Source: Akkermansiaceae bacterium
Lineage (GTDB): Bacteria; Verrucomicrobiota; Verrucomicrobiia; Verrucomicrobiales; Akkermansiaceae
DNA: 43,999 nucleotides
Assembly (NCBI GenBank): GCA_029253285.1
Contig: JAQWZU010000044.1
Span: 1 to 43,999, forward strand
Reading direction: 5' to 3'
Each line of letters begins with the position of its first letter. Within the stretch, counting starts at the first letter, position 1. This document shows positions 1 to 9,354 of the stretch, piece by piece. The position numbers and the translations under genes were made by a program. The notes below the pieces were generated by a model. That model worked only from the letters and a program-made list of their open reading frames with translations, had not been told where the DNA came from and ran no database searches.

Positions 1-668
1 GCCAACTCAGCTATCTCCGAAGGCTTACCCATCCGTCCGATCGGTTGATACTCGGAGAGCTTCTCAAACATCTCCGCGCGCTCTTCCTCGGGATAGTTCT
101 TTTCAAGGTAGCCGTCCACAAAGGGCGTATGCACCCGAGCCGGGCAAATGCAGTTCGAGCGAATCCCCTGATCAATATAATCCTTCGCCACCGAGAGCGT
201 CATCGAGAGAGCTGCTCCTTTCGACATCGAATAGGCAAAGCGATCTTGAATTCCCACCTTCGACGCAATGGACGCCATGTTGAGAACCACACCGCCACCT
301 TCCGCGAGCATCTTAGGAACCGCGAAGTGGAGGCAATGATAGATCCCCTTCACATTCACCCCGTAGATTTTGTCCAACTCCTCGGGTGTGGTATTGGTAA
401 CATTGCCAATCGAGGCAATCCCCGCGCAATTCACCAAAATATCCACTCGCGGAATCTTCTCAAAAACCGCCCGCACCGACTCGGTATCAGAGACATCGCA
501 CTGGAGGCATTCCGCACTTCCGCCAGCCTCCTTGATCAAAGCCACCGTCTCTTCGCCCGTTTCCTCTTGCAGATCAAGAATGACGATATGATTTCCATCC
601 CGGGAAATCCGCTCGGCAATCGCCCGACCAATCCCTGATCCTCCTCCGGTAATAATCGCGTTTTTCAT
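1..668 (-). CDS. Short-chain dehydrogenase/reductase, 3' end outside window
   Basis: Classical SDR oxidoreductase, probably NAD(P)-dependent and cytosolic. I translated it from the ATG at 668; 222 codons are visible and the C-terminus lies beyond base 1. The cofactor motif TGGGSGIG is at residues 7-14, the NAG-type motif appears as NCAG at 80-83, and the catalytic Ser133, Tyr146 and Lys150 keep the usual spacing (YSMSK). An acidic Asp32 after the second strand would favour NAD over NADP. The visible tail resembles sugar-acid dehydrogenases such as 2-keto-3-deoxy-L-fuconate dehydrogenase, which would fit polysaccharide use, but substrate cannot be read from the sequence. A purine-rich stretch (GAGAGAGAAG) precedes the start. 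It is divergent from the DUF1552 gene. The family is certain; the substrate is a guess. Confidence 0.9.
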   Translation of the reverse strand, partial: MKNAIITGGGSGIGRAIAERISRDGNHIVILDLQEETGEETVALIKEAGGSAECLQCDVSDTESVRAVFEKIPRVDILVNCAGIASIGNVTNTTPEELDKIYGVNVKGIYHCLHFAVPKMLAEGGGVVLNMASIASKVGIQDRFAYSMSKGAALSMTLSVAKDYIDQGIRSNCICPARVHTPFVDGYLEKNYPEEERAEMFEKLSEYQPIGRMGKPSEIAEL

Positions 669-981
669 CTTCTCTCTCTGGAACGTGGGAGAGCTTACAT
701 CTTCCGTTCCCTTTGCCCATGCCAGATCCTCCCTTTTTTACAGGAAGAAACATCCGGTATTGAGCCGACACCCTCCTCTCTGAGCAAAAGCGGAGCGTAG
801 CCGCGGACCTTTTAAAAAACCGCTCGTTGACTGAAATAACCGGGCTCTCCAGCCAGCACTTCGATCACCCGACACCTCAATATTTACCCAAAAACTGTGA
901 TTTGGGTGAAATTAATTAATCGCAGATTCTCCGTAGAATTTGGGCCAACACGTCGTATTCTTCCGTGAGAAAAATTTTGAT
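669..981. other. Divergent intergenic region, no gene
   Basis: This 313-base gap separates two divergent genes and must hold both promoters. No coding frame here looks real. The notable element is an imperfect inverted repeat at 882-912, listed separately. An AT-rich palindrome (ATTAATTAAT, 911-920) follows it directly. I could not settle on a sigma-70 type promoter by eye. Confidence 0.6.
882..912. promoter_or_regulatory. Inverted repeat, possible operator
   Basis: Left arm ATTTACCCAAA (882-892), 8-base spacer, right arm TTTGGGTGAAAT (901-912). The arms pair over 11 positions apart from one extra G in the right arm. It lies 70 bases before the DUF1552 start and about 210 bases before the SDR start. 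The size and symmetry suit a dimeric repressor site, but it could also form a short RNA hairpin. No regulator gene sits next to it. Confidence 0.4.
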
Positions 982-2289
982 ATGAAGTCACGCCGCCAAT
1001 TTCTTCGCGACCTCGGAGCCTCCGCCGGTACCCTGCCGTTTATCTCGGCTCTGCCTTCATTTGCTGAAAAAGCCGCCGTGGGTCGGAGACAGCGCATTAT
1101 TTTTATGTTTTCGCCCAACGGAACCTTGCCCGACAAGTTCTGGCCTGGTGGTGACGGGAAGCTCGTCAATTCCAAGATTCTTTCCTGCCTCGCTCCCTTC
1201 GAGAACCAAACTGCCGTTCTGAAAGGCCTCTCGAACCGCGTCGGCGGCGACGGCGACCGTCACATGCGCGGGATGTCCTGTCTCCTCACCGGAGCTCGTC
1301 TTCACCCCGGAAACATCCAGGGCGGATCGGACTCCCCTGCCGGCTGGGCTTCTGCCATCTCCATCGACCAGGAACTTAAAAACTTTCTCCAGAAAAACGA
1401 AACGACTCGCACGCGTTTCGGCTCGCTCGAGGTCGGCGTCGCCGTCCCTGATCGCGCGGATCCATGGACTCGCATGAGCTACGCCGGCTCCAACCAACCT
1501 CTCGCCCCCCTTGACGACCCCTACCAGATGCTCAACAAGCTCTACGGTCAGTCGAAGGACCGCGAAGCCTACGCCTCGGTCATCGATGCTCTCGGCTCCG
1601 ACTTAAAAAAGATCTCCAAGACTGTGGGTGCGGAAGACCGCCAACTCCTCGAGCAACACCTCACCCTCGTTCGCGAAATGGAGCAGGAGATGGCGGCCTC
1701 GGCCAAGTCAGGAAAGCTCGTTCATCCCGAGCCCGAGCTCGACCCCAACATCGAACTCACCAACGATAATACCCCGCAACTCGCCCGCATGCAGATGGAC
1801 CTTCTCGTCAACGCGATGGCCAACGACATGTGCCGCGTGGGAACTCTTCAGTTCATGCGCTCGGTCGGACAAGCCCGCATGCGCTGGCTCGGCATCGAGG
1901 ACGGCCACCATTCGCTCAGTCACGAGCCCGACAAAAACGAAGGGGCTCAGGACAAGCTCGAGAAGATCAATATTTGGTTCTCCCAGCAACTCGCCTACCT
2001 CGCCAAACGCCTCCGCGACACTCCGGAGCCCGGCGGCAATGGCAACATGCTCGACAACACCTCCATCGTTTGGGTCAACGAACTCGGCAAAGGCAACACC
2101 CATACTCTCGACGACATTCCTTTCGTCATCGTAGGAGGAGGGTCCGGCATCAAACCCGGCTATCGCCAAGTTGGCAACAATGTTCCCCACAACCGTCTGC
2201 TCCTCACTCTCGCCCAATCGATGGGCCACAACATCACGACCTTCGGTGAAGGAAAGTGGTGTGAAGGCGGCGCGCTGAATTTAGCGTAG
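982..2289 (+). CDS. DUF1552 secreted protein
   Basis: 435-residue member of the DUF1552 family, common in Planctomycetes and Verrucomicrobia and without an assigned reaction. I start at the ATG at 982, not at an upstream in-frame TTG at 940, because residue 1 onward then gives a Tat-like leader: an RRQFLRDLG motif, a weakly hydrophobic stretch and a likely cleavage after ALPSFA. The family usually sits beside DUF1549/DUF1553/PSCyt1 proteins, and here the next gene, 197 bases downstream, is exactly that. The mature part contains a conserved-looking HHSLSHEPD stretch and a GGGSGIKPG loop, but I recognise no catalytic signature. Probably periplasmic and working with the cytochrome protein that follows; the role is inferred from neighbours only. 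Confidence 0.88.
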   Translation: MKSRRQFLRDLGASAGTLPFISALPSFAEKAAVGRRQRIIFMFSPNGTLPDKFWPGGDGKLVNSKILSCLAPFENQTAVLKGLSNRVGGDGDRHMRGMSCLLTGARLHPGNIQGGSDSPAGWASAISIDQELKNFLQKNETTRTRFGSLEVGVAVPDRADPWTRMSYAGSNQPLAPLDDPYQMLNKLYGQSKDREAYASVIDALGSDLKKISKTVGAEDRQLLEQHLTLVREMEQEMAASAKSGKLVHPEPELDPNIELTNDNTPQLARMQMDLLVNAMANDMCRVGTLQFMRSVGQARMRWLGIEDGHHSLSHEPDKNEGAQDKLEKINIWFSQQLAYLAKRLRDTPEPGGNGNMLDNTSIVWVNELGKGNTHTLDDIPFVIVGGGSGIKPGYRQVGNNVPHNRLLLTLAQSMGHNITTFGEGKWCEGGALNLA

Positions 2290-2486
2290 AGTCTCCCCTC
2301 TCTCAAGGGCTCCACTCTTCAGACTTATCCCACAGGCAAAGCCGCTATCCAAAGCATCCCATGCCCCCCGCAGCAAAGCCGGATTGTTGGGTGCCATCGC
2401 CTTGGAATCCCCTTGCCACACAATGAAATCCCTCTAATTTCACCCCTTTCGATAGCTCCCTCAAGATTGTTCCGTTTCCTAGTTTC

Positions 2487-5400
2487 ATGCATTTCCGCAC
2501 TTTCCTCTTCCTCGGCTGCCTTTTGGGTCTCATCAGCAATAGTTTAGCTGCTACCGAGTCTCCAAAACCAGTCAGCTACTACACCGACATCCGCCCGATT
2601 TTTGAGGCAAACTGCGTCGGCTGCCACCAACCTTCCAAGAACAAGGGTGGCTACATCATGACCGATTTCGCCCGTCTTCTCGAAGGTGGCGAAGATGATG
2701 TCGCAGTTGTTCCCGGAAAGCCGAAGGAAAGCTATCTCATCGACGAAATCACGCCCGACGCCGAGGGCAAGGCCGAGATGCCTAAGAAGAAGGACCCGCT
2801 TCACGAAGTTGAAATCGCTCTCATCACCCGTTGGATTTCCGAAGGAGCGAAAGACGATACTCCGGAAAACGCCCGTCAGCGTTACGATCAAGACAACCCG
2901 CCGATTTACACCAAGCCGCCCGCCATCACATCAGTTGACTTTTCGCCTGATGGACAACTCCTCGCCGTCGCGGGATTCCACGAAGTCCTCCTTCACAAAG
3001 CCGACGGATCAGGCAGCGTCGCTCGTCTCGTAGGGCTCTCCGAGCGAATTGAGTCCGTTCGCTTTTCACCCGACGGCACCAAGCTCGCCGTCACCGGCGG
3101 TCGTCCCGGTCGCATGGGCGAAGTGCAGGTTTGGGATGTTGCCAAGAAGAGCCTCATCCTCTCCGCGTCCTCCACTTTCGATACCGTTTACGGAGCGGCT
3201 TGGTCACCGGACGGAACCAGAATCTCTTTCGGCGGATCCGACAATACGGTGCGTGCCATCGACGCCAAGACCGGCGAACAAGTCTTCTTTCAGGGCGGAC
3301 ACAACGACTGGGTCTTCGACACTGCATTCAACCCCAAAGGCGACCACGTTGTTTCTGTCAGCCGCGATATGACGGTCAAGCTCACCGAGTTCAAAACCGA
3401 GCGCCTCATCGACAACATCACTTCAATCACTCCCAAAGCTCTCTCCGGTGGCATCAGCTCCGTTGTCAGCCACCCCACCCGCGATGAAATTGTCGTCGGA
3501 GGTGCCGATGGCGTTCCCAAACTCTACCGTATCTTCCGAAACACCGCTCGCAAGATTGGCGACGACGCCAATCTCCTCTTCGAATTCCCTCCCCTTGAAG
3601 GCCGCATCTTCGCTGTCGACATCTCCAAAGACGCCAAACGTATCGCTGCCGGCAGCAGCCTCGATGGCAAAGGTGCAATCCACATTTACGAAGTCGATCC
3701 CAACGCCAAGATCCCAGCCAACGTCGCGGCCGCCATCAAGCAACCCACTCATCAGCGCAACGCCGACATGAAAAAGGCGCTGAAGAAATATTTCGCCGAA
3801 GGACAAAAAACCCTCGCCGCTATTCCAGTCGAAGACAGCGGTATTTATGCCGTCGCTTTCAATCACGACAGCTCCCGCCTCGCCGCTGCCGGCACCGATG
3901 GAAAGATTCGCCTTATCGATACTGCCAATGGCAAACTCATCAAGTCCTTCCTCCCCGTTCAGATCACTCAGGAGCCAGCCCTGGCCAAAACCGGCACCAC
4001 CAAGAAAGCCGCTCTGGATAAACGCAAGCCCCTCGACGCCGAAAAGATCCCCGCCGGACGCACCGTCACCAAGCTCAGCGTAGCGCCAAATAACATCACC
4101 ATCGATACCCCCTATCGCTACGCGCAGATCGTCGTTTCAGCCACTCTCGATTCCGGCGACGTCATCGACGTGACCCGCCTGGTCAAAAAGCAGATCAAGG
4201 GCAAGGGCACCACTGTTTCAAATACCGGCATCGTGCGCAGCGCCATCAACGGCACCAGCGAGATCACCTTTTCCATCGCCGGACAGAGTATCGCCACTCA
4301 AATCAAGACCTCCGGCCAGGAACAGGACACCACTCTATCATGGACCAAGGACGTCAATCCCGTCATCGCCAAGATGGGGTGCAACGCCGGCACCTGCCAC
4401 GGCGCGAAGGATGGCAAGAACGGCTTTAAACTCTCGCTGCGGGGTTACGACCCCATCTACGACGTGCGCGCCTTTACCGACGACATCGCCTCGCGTCGCG
4501 TCAACCTGGCCTCGCCCGACAATAGCCTTATGCTTCTCAAAGCAACCTCCGCCGTCCCACATGAAGGAGGCCAACTCACCACGCCCCACGACGACTACTA
4601 CAAGATCGTCCGCTCTTGGATCGCCAAAGGTGCCAAGCTTGAAAAGAAGACCACCAAGGTCACCAAAATCGACGTCTTCCCCCTCAACCCCGTGGTGCAA
4701 AACATCGGCGCAATGCAACAGATGCGCGTCGTCGCCACTTACCCAAATGGTGAGACCCGCGATGTCACCACCGAGGCCGTCGTCTCCAGCGGAAATGGCG
4801 AAGTCGCCGAAACAGTCAAAGGCTATCCCGCGCTCGTCAAGGTTCTCCGCCGTGGCGAAGCGCCCATCCTCGTCCGTTACGAGGGCGCCTACGCCGCCAC
4901 CACCGTCACCGCAATGGGCGACCGCAGCGGCTTCGTTTGGAACAACCCGCCCAAGTTCAATCAGATCGACTCCCTCGTTTCAGAGAAGTGGTTGCGCATG
5001 AAAACCCTCCCTTCCGAAATTTGCACCGACCTTGATTTCGTCCGCCGCATCTATCTCGACCTCACCGGCCTCCCTCCCACCGCCGCTCAGGTAAAGTCAT
5101 TCCTCTCCGACGTTCGCCACTCGCAAGTCAAACGCGACGCCTTGATCGACTCGCTCATCGGCAACCCGGAGTTTGTGGAATTCTGGACCAACAAGTGGGC
5201 CGACATGCTTCAAGTCAACCGCAAGTTCCTCGCCCCGCAGGGTGCCAAGCTCTTCCGCGAATGGATTCGCAAGGAAGTCGCCAACAACACCCCTTATGAT
5301 GAGTTCGCCCGCAAGGTCATTACCGCCACCGGGTCCAACAAGGACAACCCGGCCGCGTCTTACTACAAGATCCTACGCACTCCGGAAGAGACGATGGAAA

Positions 5401-7580
5401 ACACGACCCACCTCTTCCTCGCCACGCGATTCAATTGCAACAAATGCCACGACCATCCCTTCGAACGCTGGACTCAGGACAACTACTACGAGATGGCTTC
5501 ATTCTTCGCGCATGTCGGATTGAAAAGCGACCCCGCCAGCGGCAAGAGCAAAATCGGCGGCACCGCGGTCGAAGGGGCCAAGCCGCTCTACGAGATTGTT
5601 TATCAAAACAAAAAAGGCGAATTGAAGCACGAGCGCACCGGCGAAGTCATCACGCCCGCCTTCCCCTACCCAGCCAAGCATGCCGGGAAGAAAGAAGCCC
5701 CCCGCCGCGATAAGCTCGCCGGATGGATCACTTCCCCCGACAACCGCTACTTCGCCTCCAGCTACGCCAATCGTATTTGGGGCTACATGATGGGCACCGG
5801 CATCATCGAGCCACTCGACGACATCCGCGCCGGCAATCCTCCCTCTAATCCCGAGCTTCTCGATTGGCTCACGAAACACTTCGTCGAGAGCGGCTTCGAT
5901 GTCCGCGAGTTGATGCGCGTCGTTTGTAAATCCCGCACCTACCAACTCTCCATCGAAACCAACAAGTGGAATAACGACGACACCATCAATTTCTCCCACG
6001 CCAAAGCCCGACGCCTTCCCGCCGAAGTTCTTTACGACTCCATCCACGCCGTCACTGGAGCCAGCAGTCGCTTCCCCGGAGTCCCTGCCGGAACACGCGC
6101 CGCTTCTTTGCCCGACGTCGGCGTCAAGCTCCCCGATGGTTTCCTCTCCAACTTCGGTCGCCCCGTTCGTGAAAGCTCCTGCGAATGCGAACGCAATACC
6201 GACATGCAACTCGGCCCCATCATGGCTCTTCTCAGTGGACCCACTGTCGGCAATGCCATCAACGATCCCAAGAACGCCATTTCCCTGATCGTCAAGGACA
6301 CCAAGGATGATCGCAAGATGATCGAGGAACTCTTCTACCGCATCCTCAACCGCCCACCCGCCGAGGCCGAGGTTAAGGCCACCCTGACCCACTTCAGCGA
6401 AGGCATTGATCAAGACCACGCCACTTTGGAGAAAGCTCTTGCCGAGCACTTGCAAAAACGCGATCCCGCCTTGCCGGCCGCCGAAAAAAAACGCGAAGAC
6501 GACATCAATGCCGCCAGGCTCGCCATCACCAATCGCGAGAAGGAGATTAAGCCCGATATCGACGCGAAGGAAAAACAACGCAAAGAACGCATCGCAAAAC
6601 TCGACGCCGAAAAGAAAGCCTACGACAAAGGCTTTCCAGCCAAGATCGCAGCCTGGGAACAAGACCTCACCGGAGGCGCCTCACCTTGGACTCACTTGCA
6701 AGCAAGCGAGCTCAAGTCGACCAGCGGAAGCAAACTCACCGTGGAAGCCGATCAGACGATCTTCGCTTCCGGTAAGAATGCCAAAACTGAATACTTCGTT
6801 TCCACTCCCACCAAGCTCACCGGCATCACCGCGGTCCGGCTTGAAATGCTCGCCGACGATCGTCTTCCCGGCAAAGGGCCCGGACTCGGAGGCGGTAACT
6901 TCGTACTCGGCGAATTTGAATTAGAAGTCGCCCCCGCCTCCAATCCCACGAAGTTCCAGAAAATCAAATTCAACACCGCCAAGGCCAGTTTTAGTCAGAA
7001 GAGCTACGAAGTGGCCAAAGCCATCGACGGCAAACCCGGTGGCCCCAATGCCGGTTGGGCCATCTCCCCGCAGGTTGGCAAAAACCAAACCGCCATCTTC
7101 GGCATTGGCCAGCCCATCGGACACGACGGAGGCAGCATTCTCCGCTTCACCCTGAAGCAGCACTTCGACGACCGACACCTCATCGGAAAGTTCCGCCTCT
7201 CCATCACCACCAGGACCGGCCCCTTGCCTTTCCTTGTTCCCGATAGTGTGAAGGCTGTTCTTGCCCTCGCTCTGGAAAAGCGAAACGACAAGCAGTCTGC
7301 CGAACTCACCAAGTATTTCCGCGAGAACGATTCCGCGCTCAAGGCTCTCGACGGACAATTGGTAAATGCCAAAAAGCCGCTCCCCACCGACCCCGAGCTG
7401 GTCAAACTTCGCAACCATCTCGCAGCGATGGAAAAAGTTCCGCGTGCCGATGCCCTGCACGATCGCCTACGATACGATCTCGACCTCAGCACCAGGCAAC
7501 TTTCCCAACGCCGACTCACCGGCGCCCAGGATCTCGCTTGGGCTCTCATCAATACACCCGCCTTCCTCTTCAACCGATAA
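2487..7580 (+). CDS. Giant PSCyt1-WD40-Big2-DUF1549-DUF1553 cytochrome protein
   Basis: 1697 residues, secreted (signal peptide about 1-21). In order: a planctomycete cytochrome domain with haem motif CVGCH at 43-47; a WD40-type propeller about 145-500 with repeated F/W-SPDG motifs; a Big2-like domain about 525-605; a second cytochrome-like segment with the unusual spacing CNAGTCH at 632-638; another Big2-like domain about 723-805; DUF1549 from about 823 ending in CNKCHDHPF (haem motif 984-988); DUF1553 from about 1072; a charged coiled-coil region about 1330-1390; a jelly-roll-like domain about 1395-1570; and a typical DUF1553 end (INTPAFLFNR). The family is thought to act in periplasmic oxidative attack on carbohydrates, but no reaction is proven. 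The DUF1501 gene follows after 18 bases, so they are very likely cotranscribed. A weak promoter-like TTGCCA (2413-2418) with TAATTT 16 bases on precedes the gene. Confidence 0.92.
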   Translation: MHFRTFLFLGCLLGLISNSLAATESPKPVSYYTDIRPIFEANCVGCHQPSKNKGGYIMTDFARLLEGGEDDVAVVPGKPKESYLIDEITPDAEGKAEMPKKKDPLHEVEIALITRWISEGAKDDTPENARQRYDQDNPPIYTKPPAITSVDFSPDGQLLAVAGFHEVLLHKADGSGSVARLVGLSERIESVRFSPDGTKLAVTGGRPGRMGEVQVWDVAKKSLILSASSTFDTVYGAAWSPDGTRISFGGSDNTVRAIDAKTGEQVFFQGGHNDWVFDTAFNPKGDHVVSVSRDMTVKLTEFKTERLIDNITSITPKALSGGISSVVSHPTRDEIVVGGADGVPKLYRIFRNTARKIGDDANLLFEFPPLEGRIFAVDISKDAKRIAAGSSLDGKGAIHIYEVDPNAKIPANVAAAIKQPTHQRNADMKKALKKYFAEGQKTLAAIPVEDSGIYAVAFNHDSSRLAAAGTDGKIRLIDTANGKLIKSFLPVQITQEPALAKTGTTKKAALDKRKPLDAEKIPAGRTVTKLSVAPNNITIDTPYRYAQIVVSATLDSGDVIDVTRLVKKQIKGKGTTVSNTGIVRSAINGTSEITFSIAGQSIATQIKTSGQEQDTTLSWTKDVNPVIAKMGCNAGTCHGAKDGKNGFKLSLRGYDPIYDVRAFTDDIASRRVNLASPDNSLMLLKATSAVPHEGGQLTTPHDDYYKIVRSWIAKGAKLEKKTTKVTKIDVFPLNPVVQNIGAMQQMRVVATYPNGETRDVTTEAVVSSGNGEVAETVKGYPALVKVLRRGEAPILVRYEGAYAATTVTAMGDRSGFVWNNPPKFNQIDSLVSEKWLRMKTLPSEICTDLDFVRRIYLDLTGLPPTAAQVKSFLSDVRHSQVKRDALIDSLIGNPEFVEFWTNKWADMLQVNRKFLAPQGAKLFREWIRKEVANNTPYDEFARKVITATGSNKDNPAASYYKILRTPEETMENTTHLFLATRFNCNKCHDHPFERWTQDNYYEMASFFAHVGLKSDPASGKSKIGGTAVEGAKPLYEIVYQNKKGELKHERTGEVITPAFPYPAKHAGKKEAPRRDKLAGWITSPDNRYFASSYANRIWGYMMGTGIIEPLDDIRAGNPPSNPELLDWLTKHFVESGFDVRELMRVVCKSRTYQLSIETNKWNNDDTINFSHAKARRLPAEVLYDSIHAVTGASSRFPGVPAGTRAASLPDVGVKLPDGFLSNFGRPVRESSCECERNTDMQLGPIMALLSGPTVGNAINDPKNAISLIVKDTKDDRKMIEELFYRILNRPPAEAEVKATLTHFSEGIDQDHATLEKALAEHLQKRDPALPAAEKKREDDINAARLAITNREKEIKPDIDAKEKQRKERIAKLDAEKKAYDKGFPAKIAAWEQDLTGGASPWTHLQASELKSTSGSKLTVEADQTIFASGKNAKTEYFVSTPTKLTGITAVRLEMLADDRLPGKGPGLGGGNFVLGEFELEVAPASNPTKFQKIKFNTAKASFSQKSYEVAKAIDGKPGGPNAGWAISPQVGKNQTAIFGIGQPIGHDGGSILRFTLKQHFDDRHLIGKFRLSITTRTGPLPFLVPDSVKAVLALALEKRNDKQSAELTKYFRENDSALKALDGQLVNAKKPLPTDPELVKLRNHLAAMEKVPRADALHDRLRYDLDLSTRQLSQRRLTGAQDLAWALINTPAFLFNR

Positions 7581-7598
7581 CCGATACCCACCAAAGCC

Positions 7599-9068
7599 AT
7601 GTTTAGAATCCCAGGACAAGCCGCCAAAGACGTCTGCGACCCGAACGCCGGAGTCACCCGACGCGATGTATTACGAGTAGGCGGCGCCGGCATGCTCGGC
7701 ATGTCGCTCGGCACGCTCTTCCAGGCCAAAGCCCTCGCCGAAGCCAAGAAGGAAAACCACGCGCCCGGTTGGGGCAAGGCCAAGAGCATCATCATGGTCT
7801 ACCTGCAGGGCGGACCGAGCCACCTTGACCTTTGGGACCCGAAGGAAAACGTGCCCGACAATGTGAAGAGTGCCTTCAAGTCCATCCCCACCAAAATCCC
7901 CGGCACGCACTTCACCGAGATCCTGCCCAAACTCGCCAAGGTTAACGACAAGTTCACCATGATTCGTTCGATGAGTTACACGCCGAACGGGCTCTTCAAC
8001 CACACCGCCGCGATCTATCAAATGATGACCGGCTACACCACCGACAAGGTGAGCCCCTCCGGCCAACTCGAGCCGCCGAGCCCGAAAGACTTCCCCAACT
8101 TCGGTTCCAATCTCGTCAAGATCCGCCCGATGGAGGAACCCATGCTTCCCTTCGTCATGCTCCCCCGCCCGCTACAGGAAAGCAACGTCGTCGGAAAAGG
8201 TGGCGCAGCCGGATTCCTCGGCAAATCATACGATCCCTACACCCTCTATCCCGGTGGCGACGACATGGACATGACCAAGATGACGCGCATCAAGATCGAC
8301 GATCTCCAATTGCGCCCCGACGTCTTTTCGCTGCGTCTCAAACGTCGCGCCAGTCTCCGCAGCGCCATCAACGCGCAGATGCCTACCATCGACAAGGCCG
8401 TCGAGGAATACTCACTCGACAAATACTACGACCGTGCGCTCAACCTCATCGTAAGTGGCCGCGCACGCGAAGCCTTCGCTCTCGAACAAGAAACCGAAAA
8501 GACCCGTGAAGCCTATGGCAAAAATACCTTTGGCGACAGCTGCCTCCTCGCCCGCCGCCTCGTCGAAGCCGGCACCCGCGTCGTCGAAGTGATCTGGCCC
8601 AAGGTCGCCAACTCCGACAACCACTCCTGGGACACTCACAAAGGCCTCACCAAACGCATCAAGGATCAATCCGGCCCCATGCTCGACAACGGCCTCTCCA
8701 CCCTCATCTCCGACCTCGATGACCGCGGCTTACTCGACGAAACCCTCGTCGTCGCCGTCGGTGAATTCGGCCGCAGCCCGCAAAAAGGCGTCAGCACCTC
8801 CGGCAACGGAAACAGCGCCGATGGCCGCGACCATTGGCCCTACTGCTACACCAGCGTCATCGCTGGAGCCGGCATCAAACGCGGCAACGTCCACGGTAAA
8901 TCCGACGCCACCGGCTCAGCCCCCACCGAGGACCCCGTCCACCCAGGCGAGCTCCTCGCCACCATCTACCACGCCTTCGGCATCGACCCTGAAACCATGG
9001 TCATGAACCACCTCAACCAACCGAGGGAATTGGTAAAAGCCAAACCGGTCCTGGATCTCTTTGCCTAG
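7599..9068 (+). CDS. DUF1501 protein, Tat-like leader
   Basis: 489 residues, DUF1501 family, a branch of the alkaline phosphatase/sulfatase fold often paired with DUF1549/DUF1553 cytochrome proteins. The N-terminus carries a [10 protein letters not shown] motif at about residue 25 followed by a Gly/Leu-rich stretch, typical of Tat export of a folded protein. Family landmarks are [15 protein letters not shown] near residue 68, a late VGEFGRSPQ motif, and [10 protein letters not shown] with an Asp-His pair that would suit metal binding in this fold. It lies 18 bases after the giant cytochrome gene and is probably translated from the same mRNA. The substrate is unknown; a hydrolase acting on sugar esters in the periplasm is the usual guess for this family. 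Confidence 0.92.
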   Translation: MFRIPGQAAKDVCDPNAGVTRRDVLRVGGAGMLGMSLGTLFQAKALAEAKKENHAPGWGKAKSIIMVYLQGGPSHLDLWDPKENVPDNVKSAFKSIPTKIPGTHFTEILPKLAKVNDKFTMIRSMSYTPNGLFNHTAAIYQMMTGYTTDKVSPSGQLEPPSPKDFPNFGSNLVKIRPMEEPMLPFVMLPRPLQESNVVGKGGAAGFLGKSYDPYTLYPGGDDMDMTKMTRIKIDDLQLRPDVFSLRLKRRASLRSAINAQMPTIDKAVEEYSLDKYYDRALNLIVSGRAREAFALEQETEKTREAYGKNTFGDSCLLARRLVEAGTRVVEVIWPKVANSDNHSWDTHKGLTKRIKDQSGPMLDNGLSTLISDLDDRGLLDETLVVAVGEFGRSPQKGVSTSGNGNSADGRDHWPYCYTSVIAGAGIKRGNVHGKSDATGSAPTEDPVHPGELLATIYHAFGIDPETMVMNHLNQPRELVKAKPVLDLFA

Positions 9069-9354
9069 TAATTCTGGGGACTGACTTCGAGCCACAAGAA
9101 TCCCGAATCTTGGGACTCTACAGGCCCAGCAATCTGGAGGGCCCGAGCGATAGGCTGCGGGAAGCGATGGTAAGTCTCCCATCAAGGGAGGGAAGACCTC
9201 CCGGGCATCGAGATCATCTGCACCGCAAAAATTGGGAGAAGCTTACAGTCGTTCCACTGCAATTCGCGCCCTTCTGGGTCTTCGTGATCGAGAGGAGCGA
9301 AGAAGAAACGATCGATTAATCCAAGACACGGCAAGTGGCATGGTTCGGAAGAAG

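Noticed and set aside
940-981. TTG start giving 14 more residues on the DUF1552 protein
   Set aside because: The extension precedes a complete Tat-like leader and would bury it.
5499-6662. 387-codon minus-strand frame inside the giant cytochrome gene
   Set aside because: It is antisense to a well-supported coding frame with multiple domains; its composition (Gly/Val/Asp/Phe repeats) is typical of a GC-skewed shadow.
9186-9202. GGGAGG-GAAGA-CCTCCC hairpin between the convergent clusters
   Set aside because: Only a six-pair stem and no T-run on either strand; a terminator cannot be claimed.
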